NCBI RefSeq assembly: GCF_001544455.2
Contig: NZ_FCOC02000020.1
Coordinates: forward strand, 1 to 64,000
Length of the DNA stretch: 64,000 nucleotides
Direction of reading: 5' to 3'
Source: Caballeronia sordidicola
GTDB taxonomy: Bacteria > Pseudomonadota > Gammaproteobacteria > Burkholderiales > Burkholderiaceae
The notes under the pieces are model-generated. The model was not told where the DNA came from, did no database searches, and worked only from the letters and a program-made list of their open reading frames with translations. The translations under genes and the position numbers were made by a program. Below, piece after piece: positions 17,363 to 25,784 of this stretch. Within the stretch, counting starts at the first letter, position 1; each line of letters opens with the position of its first letter.

Positions 17363-17730
17363 GTTTCGGAGCGCTTAACGAAGCCGGATTGGATTGTTTG
17401 CGACTGGCAGCTTCCGACCCTGAGCTGCCTTTCGACCCTGTGCGAAGGCTATGGCGGGTCGCAGACTGGAGCGGCCATTCGCGCGGCGTCTCGGGCGGCA
17501 CGTTGCCGGTCTTTTGTCGACATTGGAGCGGGCTCAGTTGTACGTCGGCAACAGAGCAGATTGCTGACGGGGGAGGCATCGACCAGCCGAACGATGGCTT
17601 CGTGCATCGACGAATTCACACTCCCGATCCGCTGCGGTCTGTCGGCGTGGAGCGATTTGAACGACTGCTGCCGGGAGGCAATCCTCATGTGTTAGCGCCG
17701 ATGTGAAACTCACCCACCGGGGGAGAGAAT
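17363..17730. other. Non-coding stretch left of the defence gene
   Basis: About 370 bases without a convincing gene. An open frame covers most of it on the plus strand, but its product is compositionally odd, has no recognisable domain and lacks a good ribosome-binding site. The sequence looks like decayed or recombined material at the left edge of the low-GC insert. No inverted terminal repeats or transposase fragments were recognised. Confidence 0.5.
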
Positions 17731-17901
17731 TTAATCGGCGTTGACAGCGATTTTGAGAGGGAGCCTATCGAAGTGGGCCGGGTCTTGGAAGACCGCCAGC
17801 AACGCATAAAATGCAGGCTGCACTTCAAAGTCTAGAAGAACATCGTGCCCAAGAGTAAACTGCTCATCAAGAAAACGAACAATATGCGAGGGGCATAGAA
17901 G
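17731..17901 (-). pseudogene. Possible C-terminal remnant of an unidentified gene
   Basis: On the minus strand, a frame ending with TAA at 17731 reads as a plausible protein C-terminus (SHIVRFLDEQFTLGHDVLLD, then FYALLAVFQDPAHFDRLPLK). It runs without interruption into the start of the ATPase gene on the other strand, where the similarity to a natural protein fades. It could be the tail of a gene truncated when the insert arrived. I do not recognise the family, and chance is possible. Confidence 0.3.
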
Positions 17902-20301
17902 ATGATCACTGGACTCGACATAACCAGCTTCGGTAGCTTTGCGGGCTTGGATTGGAAAAGGCGTGTTCGGGATGCTGGAGACAACCCACAGAATTTCAAA
18001 CGCTTGAATATCCTGTATGGTCGCAACTACTCTGGGAAGACTACCCTCTCGCGAATCTTTCGGGCTTTGGAAACCGGACGCCTTCCGCAAAACTATACAG
18101 GCTCGTCATTCACCGTTCACGGCGACAAGGGTGACGTTACTCAGCTCACTATCGGCACTCATGCCTACGACGTTCGAGTCTATAACCGTGATTTCGTAAG
18201 CGACAATCTCAGCTTCCTTGTCAATCAAACCAATGACGGCGAGATCAAAACCTTCGCTATCGTCGGTGAGAAGAACAAGGAGATTGAAGACGCTATTGCT
18301 GCCATCGGCGTTAAGCTCGGCAGTGTCGAGAACAAGACCGGTCTTCGGCATGACCTCGAAGAAAAGCGCAAGGAGCGGGACAGGACAAAAGGCAACCACA
18401 AGACCGCCTTTGATTCTCTGGAAGGAAAGCTGCGAACTCATGCCAACGACAAGATCAAGCAGAACCGCACGTATGGCCCTGCTGTCTACAACATAGAGAG
18501 CATCAAGAAGGACATCGCTGCAGTCAAAAAGGCGGGTTTTGTCCCGCTCACGACTGACGAACAAGCTGCCAAGGTCAACCTGCTCAAGCAAGAAGCCCTG
18601 CCCGACATTACAGACACGGCGTCTATCACCCTGAAAATCGAGACAATCGCAAGAGTTGCGCAAGAGTTGCTGGGCAGACAGATTAAGCCGACGCAGGCGA
18701 TTGGGGAGCTACTTAGCGATACTGTTCTTCAACTCTGGGTGAAACAGGGTATCCCGCTACACAAAGACAAGCGTGACACCTGTGCTTTCTGCCGTCAAAG
18801 CTTGCCGCACAACATTTGGCAAGTCCTGGACTCCCACTTCAGCCAAGAGTCTGCAGACCTGGAATCGGCACTGGATTCATGTATTACCTCCGTTGACTCT
18901 GAAATCAACCGCATTCCGGGCTTCATGACGTTGACCGGCGATAAATTCTATGCAGAAGAAAAAGTCCTGTTTGAAGCAAGACAGAAGTCGCTTGCCGAGT
19001 GCCTGAAGGTCTACAAACGAGATCTAGAAGCACTCAAAGCTGCACTACACACACGAAAAAACAGCCTCTTCGAGCGGGTTGCTATGCCATTGTCAGACTA
19101 CGACTCTGCCGCTGTTCGAGGCTGTGTGGATGACATCAATTCCCTGATAACCAAGAGCAATAGCAGAACGAGTTCTCTTGAAAAGGACAAGATTTCTGCA
19201 CGCGAAGCACTTCGACTTACCGATATAGCTTCGTTCATTACCGACATTACCTACGATGCGGAAAAAATCCGTATCGCTGAACTTGAAACTGCGGCAGGCA
19301 ACGCCAACACCGCTCACGCCGACGCCAACACCGAGATCGTCAAGTTAGAAGCCGAGGTCGTTACCCTACAGGGCCAGCAGAAGGATGAGCGCAAAGGTGC
19401 TGAGAGGGTCAATTCACTCTTGAATCACTTCTTCGGTCATGACGGAATCAAGCTAGAAGCCAAAGACAATGCCGAGAAGACTGCCGTTCGTTTTGAAGTC
19501 ACCCGCGACGGCAAGTCGGCTTACAACCTCAGTGAAGGCGAATGTAGTCTCATTGCGTTCTGCTACTTCATTGCCAAGCTGGAAGAGCCCAACAGCATGG
19601 GCAGAGATCTGATCATATATATAGACGATCCGATTTCCAGCCTGGACGGCAACCACATTTTTTTCATGTTCAGTTTGATCGAAAGCTTGATTGCGAAGCC
19701 AATCAAGAACCAAGACGGATCGAACGGCTACCGCTATAAGCAACTCTTCATCTCTACCCACAATCTGGACTTCTTAAAGTATCTGAAGAAAATTTCACTG
19801 CCCGCCGAAAAGAACCACGGTGGAAACCAGCATTTCATCATTGAGAGAAATGGTGGTTCGAGCAAAATTTCTTTGATGCCCTCGTATCTGCGGGACTACA
19901 TCACTGAATTTAACTACCTGTTCCACCAGATTTACAAATGCAGGAATCAGGATGCAGCGCAAGGTGGACATGAACCGTTCTACGGCTTCGGGAACAACCT
20001 TCGCAAGTTCCTGGAAGCATTTTTGTTCTTCAAGTTCCCGCATCACGACGACAAGAATGATGCTTTTGAACGCATCAAGAAATTCTTTGGCGAAGAGGAT
20101 GCGACTGCAATCGCACTGGTGAACCGACTCAACAACGAGTTTTCACACCTTGAGTCGATCCCAGATCGAGGATTCAAGCCAGTAGAAATTCCAGAGATTG
20201 CGAAGGTGGCTAACTTCGTCCTAGATAGGATTTACGCAACTGATCCTGACCAATACAATGCTTTGCTGAAAAGCATTGGTGAGCCCGCAAGGGTGCAATG
20301 A
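17902..20301 (+). CDS. RloC-like zinc-hook ABC ATPase, probable anticodon nuclease (phage defence)
   Basis: A 799-residue protein of the AAA_13/COG4694 class that contains PrrC and RloC tRNA nucleases. Walker A GRNYSGKT is at 40-47, the ABC signature LSEGE at 543-547, Walker B LIIYIDDP at 570-577 and a switch histidine at H620. Long helical, probably coiled-coil stretches flank a Rad50-like zinc hook, CAFC (C294, C297), which RloC has and PrrC lacks. The C-terminus carries R701-x3-E705 and NEFSH (H749), matching the Arg-Glu-His nuclease triad of PrrC. RloC excises the wobble nucleotide of tRNA after DNA damage or infection. GC is visibly lower than around it, and no restriction-modification genes flank it. 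Activity on tRNA is inferred; a non-nuclease ATPase of the same clan is the alternative. Confidence 0.75.
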   Translation: MITGLDITSFGSFAGLDWKRRVRDAGDNPQNFKRLNILYGRNYSGKTTLSRIFRALETGRLPQNYTGSSFTVHGDKGDVTQLTIGTHAYDVRVYNRDFVSDNLSFLVNQTNDGEIKTFAIVGEKNKEIEDAIAAIGVKLGSVENKTGLRHDLEEKRKERDRTKGNHKTAFDSLEGKLRTHANDKIKQNRTYGPAVYNIESIKKDIAAVKKAGFVPLTTDEQAAKVNLLKQEALPDITDTASITLKIETIARVAQELLGRQIKPTQAIGELLSDTVLQLWVKQGIPLHKDKRDTCAFCRQSLPHNIWQVLDSHFSQESADLESALDSCITSVDSEINRIPGFMTLTGDKFYAEEKVLFEARQKSLAECLKVYKRDLEALKAALHTRKNSLFERVAMPLSDYDSAAVRGCVDDINSLITKSNSRTSSLEKDKISAREALRLTDIASFITDITYDAEKIRIAELETAAGNANTAHADANTEIVKLEAEVVTLQGQQKDERKGAERVNSLLNHFFGHDGIKLEAKDNAEKTAVRFEVTRDGKSAYNLSEGECSLIAFCYFIAKLEEPNSMGRDLIIYIDDPISSLDGNHIFFMFSLIESLIAKPIKNQDGSNGYRYKQLFISTHNLDFLKYLKKISLPAEKNHGGNQHFIIERNGGSSKISLMPSYLRDYITEFNYLFHQIYKCRNQDAAQGGHEPFYGFGNNLRKFLEAFLFFKFPHHDDKNDAFERIKKFFGEEDATAIALVNRLNNEFSHLESIPDRGFKPVEIPEIAKVANFVLDRIYATDPDQYNALLKSIGEPARVQ

Positions 20302-20304
20302 AAT

Positions 20305-20323
20305 AAGGGGCCATCGGCCCCTT
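20305..20323 (+). terminator. Terminator after the RloC-like gene
   Basis: AAGGGGCC and GGCCCCTT pair perfectly around an ATC loop, followed by a pyrimidine-rich CTCTTCTCC, 4 bases after the stop. It probably ends a single-gene transcript. The roughly 200 bases that follow, up to the end of miaA, hold no recognisable gene. Confidence 0.7.
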
Positions 20324-20522
20324 CTCTTCTCCAGTATTGGGTATCGCCTCAGGAACGAGTACCTCCGAATGTCCGCAAAGTCCGAATTGCGCGCGTAGCG
20401 CGTCCGTCAAGTTCTGGGAGTACTGCAGCCGTTCAAGTAGCAGGTTTCCCGCTCGCTGAACGACAGGTCGTGGCCGACAGCCGCCAATGACCGATTAATT
20501 ACTTGAGTTCGTCGCCAGCAGA

Positions 20523-21467
20523 TTATCGCTGGTTGCGGATCGTCCGCTCAATCTCGCTTAGCGCCATTTCCGCAACGTCTTCACGTGTGCAATCCACCAC
20601 CCTTCGCCCCTCAACCCCCCTCAACCAAGTCAACTGCCTCTTACACAACTGCCTCGTAGCAAACACCCCCTTATCCCGCATGGTCTTATAGTCAACCACC
20701 CCATCCAGATATTCCCAAGCCTGCCGATACCCCACGCATCGCATGGAAGGCATCGTCGGCGATAAATCCCCTCGCGCCCGAAGCCGTTCCACCTCTTCCA
20801 AAAACCCACCTTCAAGCATCGAATCAAAGCGCTTTTCAATGCGCTTATGCAGCACGCTTCTATCCGATGGTTCCAGCGCAATCGGCACAAACTCCGGCTC
20901 ACCTTCCCGCGTCCTCTTCGGCTCCTTCAATATCGCCGATAAAGCCCTGCCACTCAGCATGAACACTTCCAGCGCGCGCTGAATCCGCTGCGAGTCATTA
21001 GGCGCCAATCGCGCCGCAGTCTCTGCATCAACCGCACCCAATCGCGCGTGCAAAGCGGGCCATCCATCGCGCGCCGCTTCTTCATCAAGCGCCGCACGAA
21101 CTTCCGGATTCGCTTCCGGCAACTCATTCAAACCGCGCGTCAATGCCATGTAATACAGCATCGTGCCGCCGACCAATAACGGAATCCTTCCACGCGCTTC
21201 AATCCCGGCAACCAGCTTCAAGGCATCGCTACGAAACTGCGCTGCAGAATAAGCCTCGGTCGGATCGACGATATCGATCAAATGATGCGGCGCCACCGCG
21301 CGTTCTTCTTCAGTCGGCTTTGCAGTACCAATATCCATCCCGCGATAAACCAGCGCCGAATCCACGCTGATAATCTCCACGGGAAAACGCTGCGCGAACG
21401 CAAGCGCGGCAGCGGTTTTCCCCGATGCCGTCGGCCCCAATAAACACGCAACCTTGCGCGCGCTCAT
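20523..21467 (-). CDS. miaA: tRNA dimethylallyltransferase
   Basis: Transfers a dimethylallyl group to N6 of A37, next to the anticodon of tRNAs reading UNN codons. At 314 residues it has the expected size. The P-loop GPTASGKT is at 11-18, and VDSALVYRGMDIGTAKP, HHLIDIVDP, YSAAQFRSDA and GGTMLYYMALTRGL are standard MiaA motifs. RQLCKRQLTWLR lies near the C-terminus. The start at 21467 overlaps the mutL stop (ATGA); the frame is open further upstream, but only inside mutL. The order mutL-miaA is conserved in many proteobacteria. Confidence 0.95.
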   Translation of the reverse strand: MSARKVACLLGPTASGKTAAALAFAQRFPVEIISVDSALVYRGMDIGTAKPTEEERAVAPHHLIDIVDPTEAYSAAQFRSDALKLVAGIEARGRIPLLVGGTMLYYMALTRGLNELPEANPEVRAALDEEAARDGWPALHARLGAVDAETAARLAPNDSQRIQRALEVFMLSGRALSAILKEPKRTREGEPEFVPIALEPSDRSVLHKRIEKRFDSMLEGGFLEEVERLRARGDLSPTMPSMRCVGYRQAWEYLDGVVDYKTMRDKGVFATRQLCKRQLTWLRGVEGRRVVDCTREDVAEMALSEIERTIRNQR

Positions 21468-23458
21468 TGTCCGCGCATGAAAAGGCGGTCGAGATCGCCA
21501 AGCGTCAATTGAAACCACGTCGGGCGGCCGTGATTGCATTGATCGCCGCGCTCGGTGGCTTCCATTTGCCGTAGCAGGCCATTCATTTCATCGAGCGTCA
21601 GCCGGCGATTCGCACGCACCGCGTGATGGCAAGCCAGCGTGCCAAGCAATTCATGCTGGCGTTCGGTGAGAACGCGTGAGCCGCCATAAGCCTGCAAATC
21701 AGCGATAACCGCGCGTGCCAGCGATTGCAAATCGGCATCTTTCAACAAGGCGGGAACAGCGCGAATCGCAATCGACCCCGGCGACAGAATCGCGAGATCG
21801 AAGCCGAGCGCATCCAGCACTTCGCGCTCTTCTTCCACGACGCCCATCTCCACGGCATCGACGGTCATCGTCACCGGAATCAGCAAAGGTTGGACGGCGA
21901 TTGCGCGATCTGCCAGCGAGTTCTTGAACTGCTCATAAAGAATGCGTTCGTGGGCCGCATGCATATCCACGATGATCAATCCCTGCGCGTTCTGCGCGAG
22001 CACATAAATACCGTGGATCTGGCCGAGGGCGAAGCCAAGCGGCTGAGCGTGTTCGCCCGTAGCCGTCGCGCCGGGCATCTCGGCGTAAACGGGCGCGCTC
22101 GGCTGAGTCGGCGAATATCGCTCGGACGATGCCAGCGATGTCGTTCCTTCAGGCGTTCCCGCGCCGGTATCCCTGCGTCCGAACAACGCGTCGTAAAGCG
22201 CCAGCGGCTGCGCGACGGGCAGATTTCCCTGCGTCATCCGCGATTGCCGCAGCCAGTTCGTACCGTTCTCGGCTTTTGGCGTCGGCTGCAATTCACCCGA
22301 TCCCGCATAAGGCCGCGCGCTGAACGACGCAACGCCCGTGGGCTGCAACTGCGCCGCATGACCGCCCGCCGTAGTCTCCGGCGACGCCCCCGCGTTCCTC
22401 GCCAACGCCCGCTGCACCGCATGGAACACATATTGGTGAATGGAACGCGAATCGCGGAAACGCACTTCGATCTTGGACGGATGCACGTTCACATCGACGG
22501 ATTCCGGCGGTAAATCCAGAAACAGCACATACGCCGGATACCGGTTGCCGTGCAGCACGTCCTCATACGCGGCGCGCACGGCGTGAGTCAGCAGCTTGTC
22601 GCGCACGAAGCGCCCGTTGACGAAAAAGTATTGCTGGTCGGCGCGGCCCCGGCTCGCGGTCGGCAACCCTGCGCAGCCGTACACGGCGAGCGGCCCGGCG
22701 CGCTCATCGAGCGGAAGGTGCGCGGTCGCGAACACCTCGCCGAGAATCTTGGCCACGCGCGTGGCGGGATCGGACGCGTTCCAGTGCTCCACGGCCTTGC
22801 CGTTATGAAGCACGGATATCGCCACGTCTGGCCGCGCGAGCGCCACGCGCCGGATGACTTCGAGGCAATGCCCGAGTTCGGTCTGCTCGCTCTTCAGGAA
22901 TTTGCGCCGCGCGGGCGTGTTGAAGTACAACTCGCGCACTTCCATCGTCGTACCGATAGTCCCCGCCGCCGGCGAGATTGCGCCGGTCTGGGCATCGATG
23001 CGCGTGGCATGCGCACACGTGGCCGTGCGGCTGGTGATGAAAAGCTCGGCAACCGATGCTATGGACGCAATCGCTTCGCCGCGAAACCCGAGCGACGCCA
23101 CGGCCTCCAGTTCCGCCAGCGAGCGGATCTTGCTCGTGGCGTGGCGCAGGAGCGCGAGCGGGAGTTCGTCTGGCGGAATGCCGCAGCCGTCATCGACAAT
23201 CACGATCCGCTTCACGCCGCCTTCGTCCAGCGTGATCCGCAAGCTCGTCGCGCCGGCGTCCAGCGCGTTTTCGAGCAACTCCTTCACCACGGACGCGGGG
23301 CGCTCGACCACTTCGCCGGCCGCAATCTGGCTGATCAACTGGTCGGGCAAAGGCTGAATGGCGCGCAGCAGCCGCGCGGCGGGCGCGAGAGAAGCCGCTG
23401 GCGCCGCCGAGGCTGCGGAAGGAGAAATCGCGCCGGATGAATCGATGAGATCGGTCAT
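21464..23458 (-). CDS. mutL: DNA mismatch repair protein MutL
   Basis: Couples MutS mismatch recognition to downstream strand removal. The 664-residue protein begins with a short Ala/Ser-rich leader and then the GHKL ATPase: IAAGEVVERPASVVKELLENALDAG, DDGCGI, and GFRGEAIASIASV. A Pro/Ala-rich linker separates it from the C-terminal dimerisation domain (QIHGIYVLAQNAQGLIIVDMHAAHERILYE). The C-terminus reads LACHHAVRANRRL and ends in LDRLFMRG. The DQHAAHERI-type endonuclease motif DQHA(X)2E(X)4E is not intact here, so it may lack nicking activity like E. coli MutL. I chose the ATG at 23458, where the family similarity and gene spacing agree. Confidence 0.94.
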   Translation of the reverse strand: MTDLIDSSGAISPSAASAAPAASLAPAARLLRAIQPLPDQLISQIAAGEVVERPASVVKELLENALDAGATSLRITLDEGGVKRIVIVDDGCGIPPDELPLALLRHATSKIRSLAELEAVASLGFRGEAIASIASVAELFITSRTATCAHATRIDAQTGAISPAAGTIGTTMEVRELYFNTPARRKFLKSEQTELGHCLEVIRRVALARPDVAISVLHNGKAVEHWNASDPATRVAKILGEVFATAHLPLDERAGPLAVYGCAGLPTASRGRADQQYFFVNGRFVRDKLLTHAVRAAYEDVLHGNRYPAYVLFLDLPPESVDVNVHPSKIEVRFRDSRSIHQYVFHAVQRALARNAGASPETTAGGHAAQLQPTGVASFSARPYAGSGELQPTPKAENGTNWLRQSRMTQGNLPVAQPLALYDALFGRRDTGAGTPEGTTSLASSERYSPTQPSAPVYAEMPGATATGEHAQPLGFALGQIHGIYVLAQNAQGLIIVDMHAAHERILYEQFKNSLADRAIAVQPLLIPVTMTVDAVEMGVVEEEREVLDALGFDLAILSPGSIAIRAVPALLKDADLQSLARAVIADLQAYGGSRVLTERQHELLGTLACHHAVRANRRLTLDEMNGLLRQMEATERGDQCNHGRPTWFQLTLGDLDRLFMRGQ

Positions 23459-23701
23459 GGCGAAATTATAAAGCCTCACGCCGATGAACGATTTCGGGGC
23501 CAGCCGGTCTCCATAAAGCCCCGCGCCGCTCGCGGCCCGCACGCAAAAAGCGCGCACATTCGCGCCAAAACCCGTGATGGAAGGCGCCGTTCGTGAATTT
23601 TCCGGCAACGAGTTCGGTATCATGGCGCGACTGTTTTTCCTGCAACGATCCCACCGCGCGTGCACGTTGCCACCGCTAATTCATCTTGATCGAGGCCCCA
23701 T

Positions 23702-24361
23702 TTGGATACGCTGCTGTCATTCCTGAGTCTTATCCTCCACATCGACAAGTCGCTCGGCGTGTTCATCCAGCATTACGGCGCCTGGGTGTACGCAATCCTG
23801 TTCCTGATCGTGTTCTGTGAAACAGGGCTGGTGGTGTTTCCCTTCCTGCCTGGCGACTCGCTGCTGTTCATTGGCGGCGCGTTCGCCGCGAGCGGATCGA
23901 TGAGTCTCTCCGCGCTGATCGTCTTGTTGCTGGTCGCGGCCGTGCTCGGGAATACGGTGAATTACCTGATCGGCCGTGCGATCGGTCCCAAGGTCTTCGA
24001 TACCCATATACCCATCCTGGAACGTTTTCTCGATCGCGAAGCGCTGCGCAAGACGCACGGTTTCTACGACCGCCACGGCGGCAAGACCATCGTGCTTGCG
24101 CGCTTCGTGCCTATCGTCCGGACGTTTGCGCCGTTCGTGGCGGGTGCGTCGGCCATGAACGCGTCGCGCTTCCAGTTTTTCAACGTGCTCGGCGCGCTGA
24201 TCTGGGTGTTGCTGCTCGTGCTGCTGGGTTATTTCTTCGGCAATATTCCGTTCATCCGGCAATATCTGAATGTGATCGCGCTCGTTGGCGTGTGCGCCGC
24301 AATTGTCCCGATAGCGCTCGGCGCACTATGGAAAGTCATGCGGCGCAAGGCGCGTCAGTAA
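23702..24361 (+). CDS. DedA-family inner-membrane protein
   Basis: A 219-residue integral membrane protein of the DedA/VTT family, implicated in phospholipid (undecaprenyl- or C55-phosphate) recycling and membrane homeostasis. The family signatures FCETGLVVFPFLPGDSLLF and RFVPIVRTFAPFVAGASAM (with the conserved arginines) are clear, and there are four to five hydrophobic segments. The apparent start is TTG at 23702; I see no in-frame ATG with a better site, so the start is uncertain by a few codons. The gene diverges from mutL across 243 bases. Confidence 0.88.
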   Translation: MDTLLSFLSLILHIDKSLGVFIQHYGAWVYAILFLIVFCETGLVVFPFLPGDSLLFIGGAFAASGSMSLSALIVLLLVAAVLGNTVNYLIGRAIGPKVFDTHIPILERFLDREALRKTHGFYDRHGGKTIVLARFVPIVRTFAPFVAGASAMNASRFQFFNVLGALIWVLLLVLLGYFFGNIPFIRQYLNVIALVGVCAAIVPIALGALWKVMRRKARQ

Positions 24362-24548
24362 GTAAAGCCGGCACGCGTTTTTATGCGCCAGCACTGCCCG
24401 CCGTGCGCTCTTTCGCCTCGAAAACGTAAAAGGTTAGAATGCCGAATTGTCAGATCGATGCATCGAATATCGAGATGAATGATTCCGGTGTTTCATGAAC
24501 GAACGTTAAATGTTTTATGCTGGCGAAGGTTGGCGAGGCAGGTTGCAG

Positions 24549-24731
24549 ATGTTGGAACGAGTAAGTCATACAACAGGATCGGCGCGTAATGAGAATTGGC
24601 GTCGTCTCAGGCTGGCGGTGGCGGTGCTGGGTGTAACGGCGCTGCTTGCCGGCTGCGGGATTTTTGGCTGCGGCGGCAGCGCGACGAACGGCGGGGCTTT
24701 CGGCGGATGCGGGGCCGGCATGCGGTTCTAG
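24549..24731 (+). CDS. Small Gly/Cys-rich lipoprotein
   Basis: A 60-residue product with a basic N-terminus (NENWRRLR), a hydrophobic stretch and a lipobox LLAG|C at 32-36. The mature peptide would be only about 25 residues, rich in glycine, with Cys at 36, 41 and 54. The frame is open further upstream, but the ATG at 24549 gives the shortest sensible signal sequence. It lies 55 bases before the NlpD-like gene on the same strand, followed by a BamE-like lipoprotein. The group looks like an envelope set. Its function is unknown, and I rate it as a real gene because of the well-formed lipobox. Confidence 0.6.
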   Translation: MLERVSHTTGSARNENWRRLRLAVAVLGVTALLAGCGIFGCGGSATNGGAFGGCGAGMRF

Positions 24732-24786
24732 CGCTGACGTTGGACACGGAAAAAATCGATAACAGGAAGTCAGGGAAACGGCAAGC

Positions 24787-25752
24787 ATGGCGGTATTGCG
24801 TTCAGGTAATTCAGGGCGGGCTTCGGGAGGCTGGGCCGCCAACGGTCGCGGGGGCGTGCTCGGGGCGCTCGTTTCCATCGGCGTGGTCGTGGTGTCGGTC
24901 GCCGGGTGTTCGTCGGCAATCACGCCTGCGCCCATTGTCGACCGCTCCACGGGCGGCGCGAGCGCGCCCGCATCCATTCCCACTACGCCGCCCGTCGCCG
25001 GGCCAGCGGTCGTCGCGCCGTCTGCGCCGCCTGAAGCTGGGCCGGGGTTTTATCGCGTGAAACCGGGCGATACGCTCTACGGCATTGCGCGCGCGCAAAA
25101 GCAGCGTCCGGCCGACCTGATCAAGTGGAATAACCTGCCGGAAAGCAAGCAGGTGAATATCGATCAGTTGTTGCGCGTCGCGCCGCCGGGCAGCACACCG
25201 GCCGCCACCAGCAACGACGACTGGAGCAAAGCGGCGGCAACGGCGAATGTGTCGAAGTCGGGGCCGCCGATCATTGGAGGCGCAGCGGCAACGGCATCCG
25301 CGCCGGCCGTAGCGGCCAGCAACGCCGCGCCGGCCAAGGCGGCCGAAGCGCCCGACACCAGCACGCCTGCGGTCAGCGCGAAAGGCGCGTGGCTTGCGTG
25401 GCCGGCGCAGGGCGACGTGGTCACGAAGTTCGGCGAAAGCGGCAGCAAGGGCATCGATATTGGGGGGAAGGTTGGCGAGCCGGTCAAAGCCGCCGCAGCC
25501 GGGCGCGTGGTGTATGCGGGCAATGGCTTGCGGGCGTACGGCAACATGATCATCGTCAAGCACAGCAGCGACTACCTCACGGCGTACGCGCACAACAGCA
25601 AGCTGCTGGTGAAAGAGGGCGACACGGTGCGCCAGGGCACGCCGATCGCGGAAATGGGTACGGGGCCGAGCAACAAGCCGCTGCTGCATTTCGAGTTGCG
25701 CAAGTCGGGCCAGGCGGTCGACCCGGTTCCGTCGATGAAAAAGGCGGGATGA
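24787..25752 (+). CDS. nlpD: NlpD-like LysM/LytM lipoprotein (degenerate M23 domain)
   Basis: An outer-membrane lipoprotein of 321 residues that probably activates a cell-wall amidase during division. There is a signal with lipobox VAG|C41, a LysM peptidoglycan-binding domain (88-131, YRVKPGDTLYGIAR) and a C-terminal LytM/M23 domain (about 200-318) closely matching NlpD (KGIDIGGKVGEPVKAAAAGR, GNMIIVKHSSDYLTAYAHN). Two zinc-ligand positions of active M23 peptidases are lost: Ser220 replaces the first His and Leu299 the His of the HLH motif. This fits a non-enzymatic activator. It is not beside rpoS, unlike enterobacterial nlpD, at least within this window. Confidence 0.85.
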   Translation: MAVLRSGNSGRASGGWAANGRGGVLGALVSIGVVVVSVAGCSSAITPAPIVDRSTGGASAPASIPTTPPVAGPAVVAPSAPPEAGPGFYRVKPGDTLYGIARAQKQRPADLIKWNNLPESKQVNIDQLLRVAPPGSTPAATSNDDWSKAAATANVSKSGPPIIGGAAATASAPAVAASNAAPAKAAEAPDTSTPAVSAKGAWLAWPAQGDVVTKFGESGSKGIDIGGKVGEPVKAAAAGRVVYAGNGLRAYGNMIIVKHSSDYLTAYAHNSKLLVKEGDTVRQGTPIAEMGTGPSNKPLLHFELRKSGQAVDPVPSMKKAG

Positions 25753-25784
25753 TCAACGCGGCGCGCAACGAGAGGTCGGCGCAC

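Noticed and set aside
17359..17706. A plus-strand frame of 115 codons after pyrF
   Set aside because: No ribosome-binding site of note, odd composition and no recognisable domain. It is treated as non-coding debris beside the insert.
17902..20301. Rad50/SMC DNA-repair protein
   Set aside because: The zinc hook and ABC motifs fit superficially, but the length is short, there is no Mre11 partner, and the C-terminal R-x3-E...NEFSH segment is of the PrrC/RloC type.
24787..25752. Active M23 peptidase
   Set aside because: Two metal-ligand positions are replaced (Ser220, Leu299) and the sequence follows NlpD, so an amidase activator is more likely.
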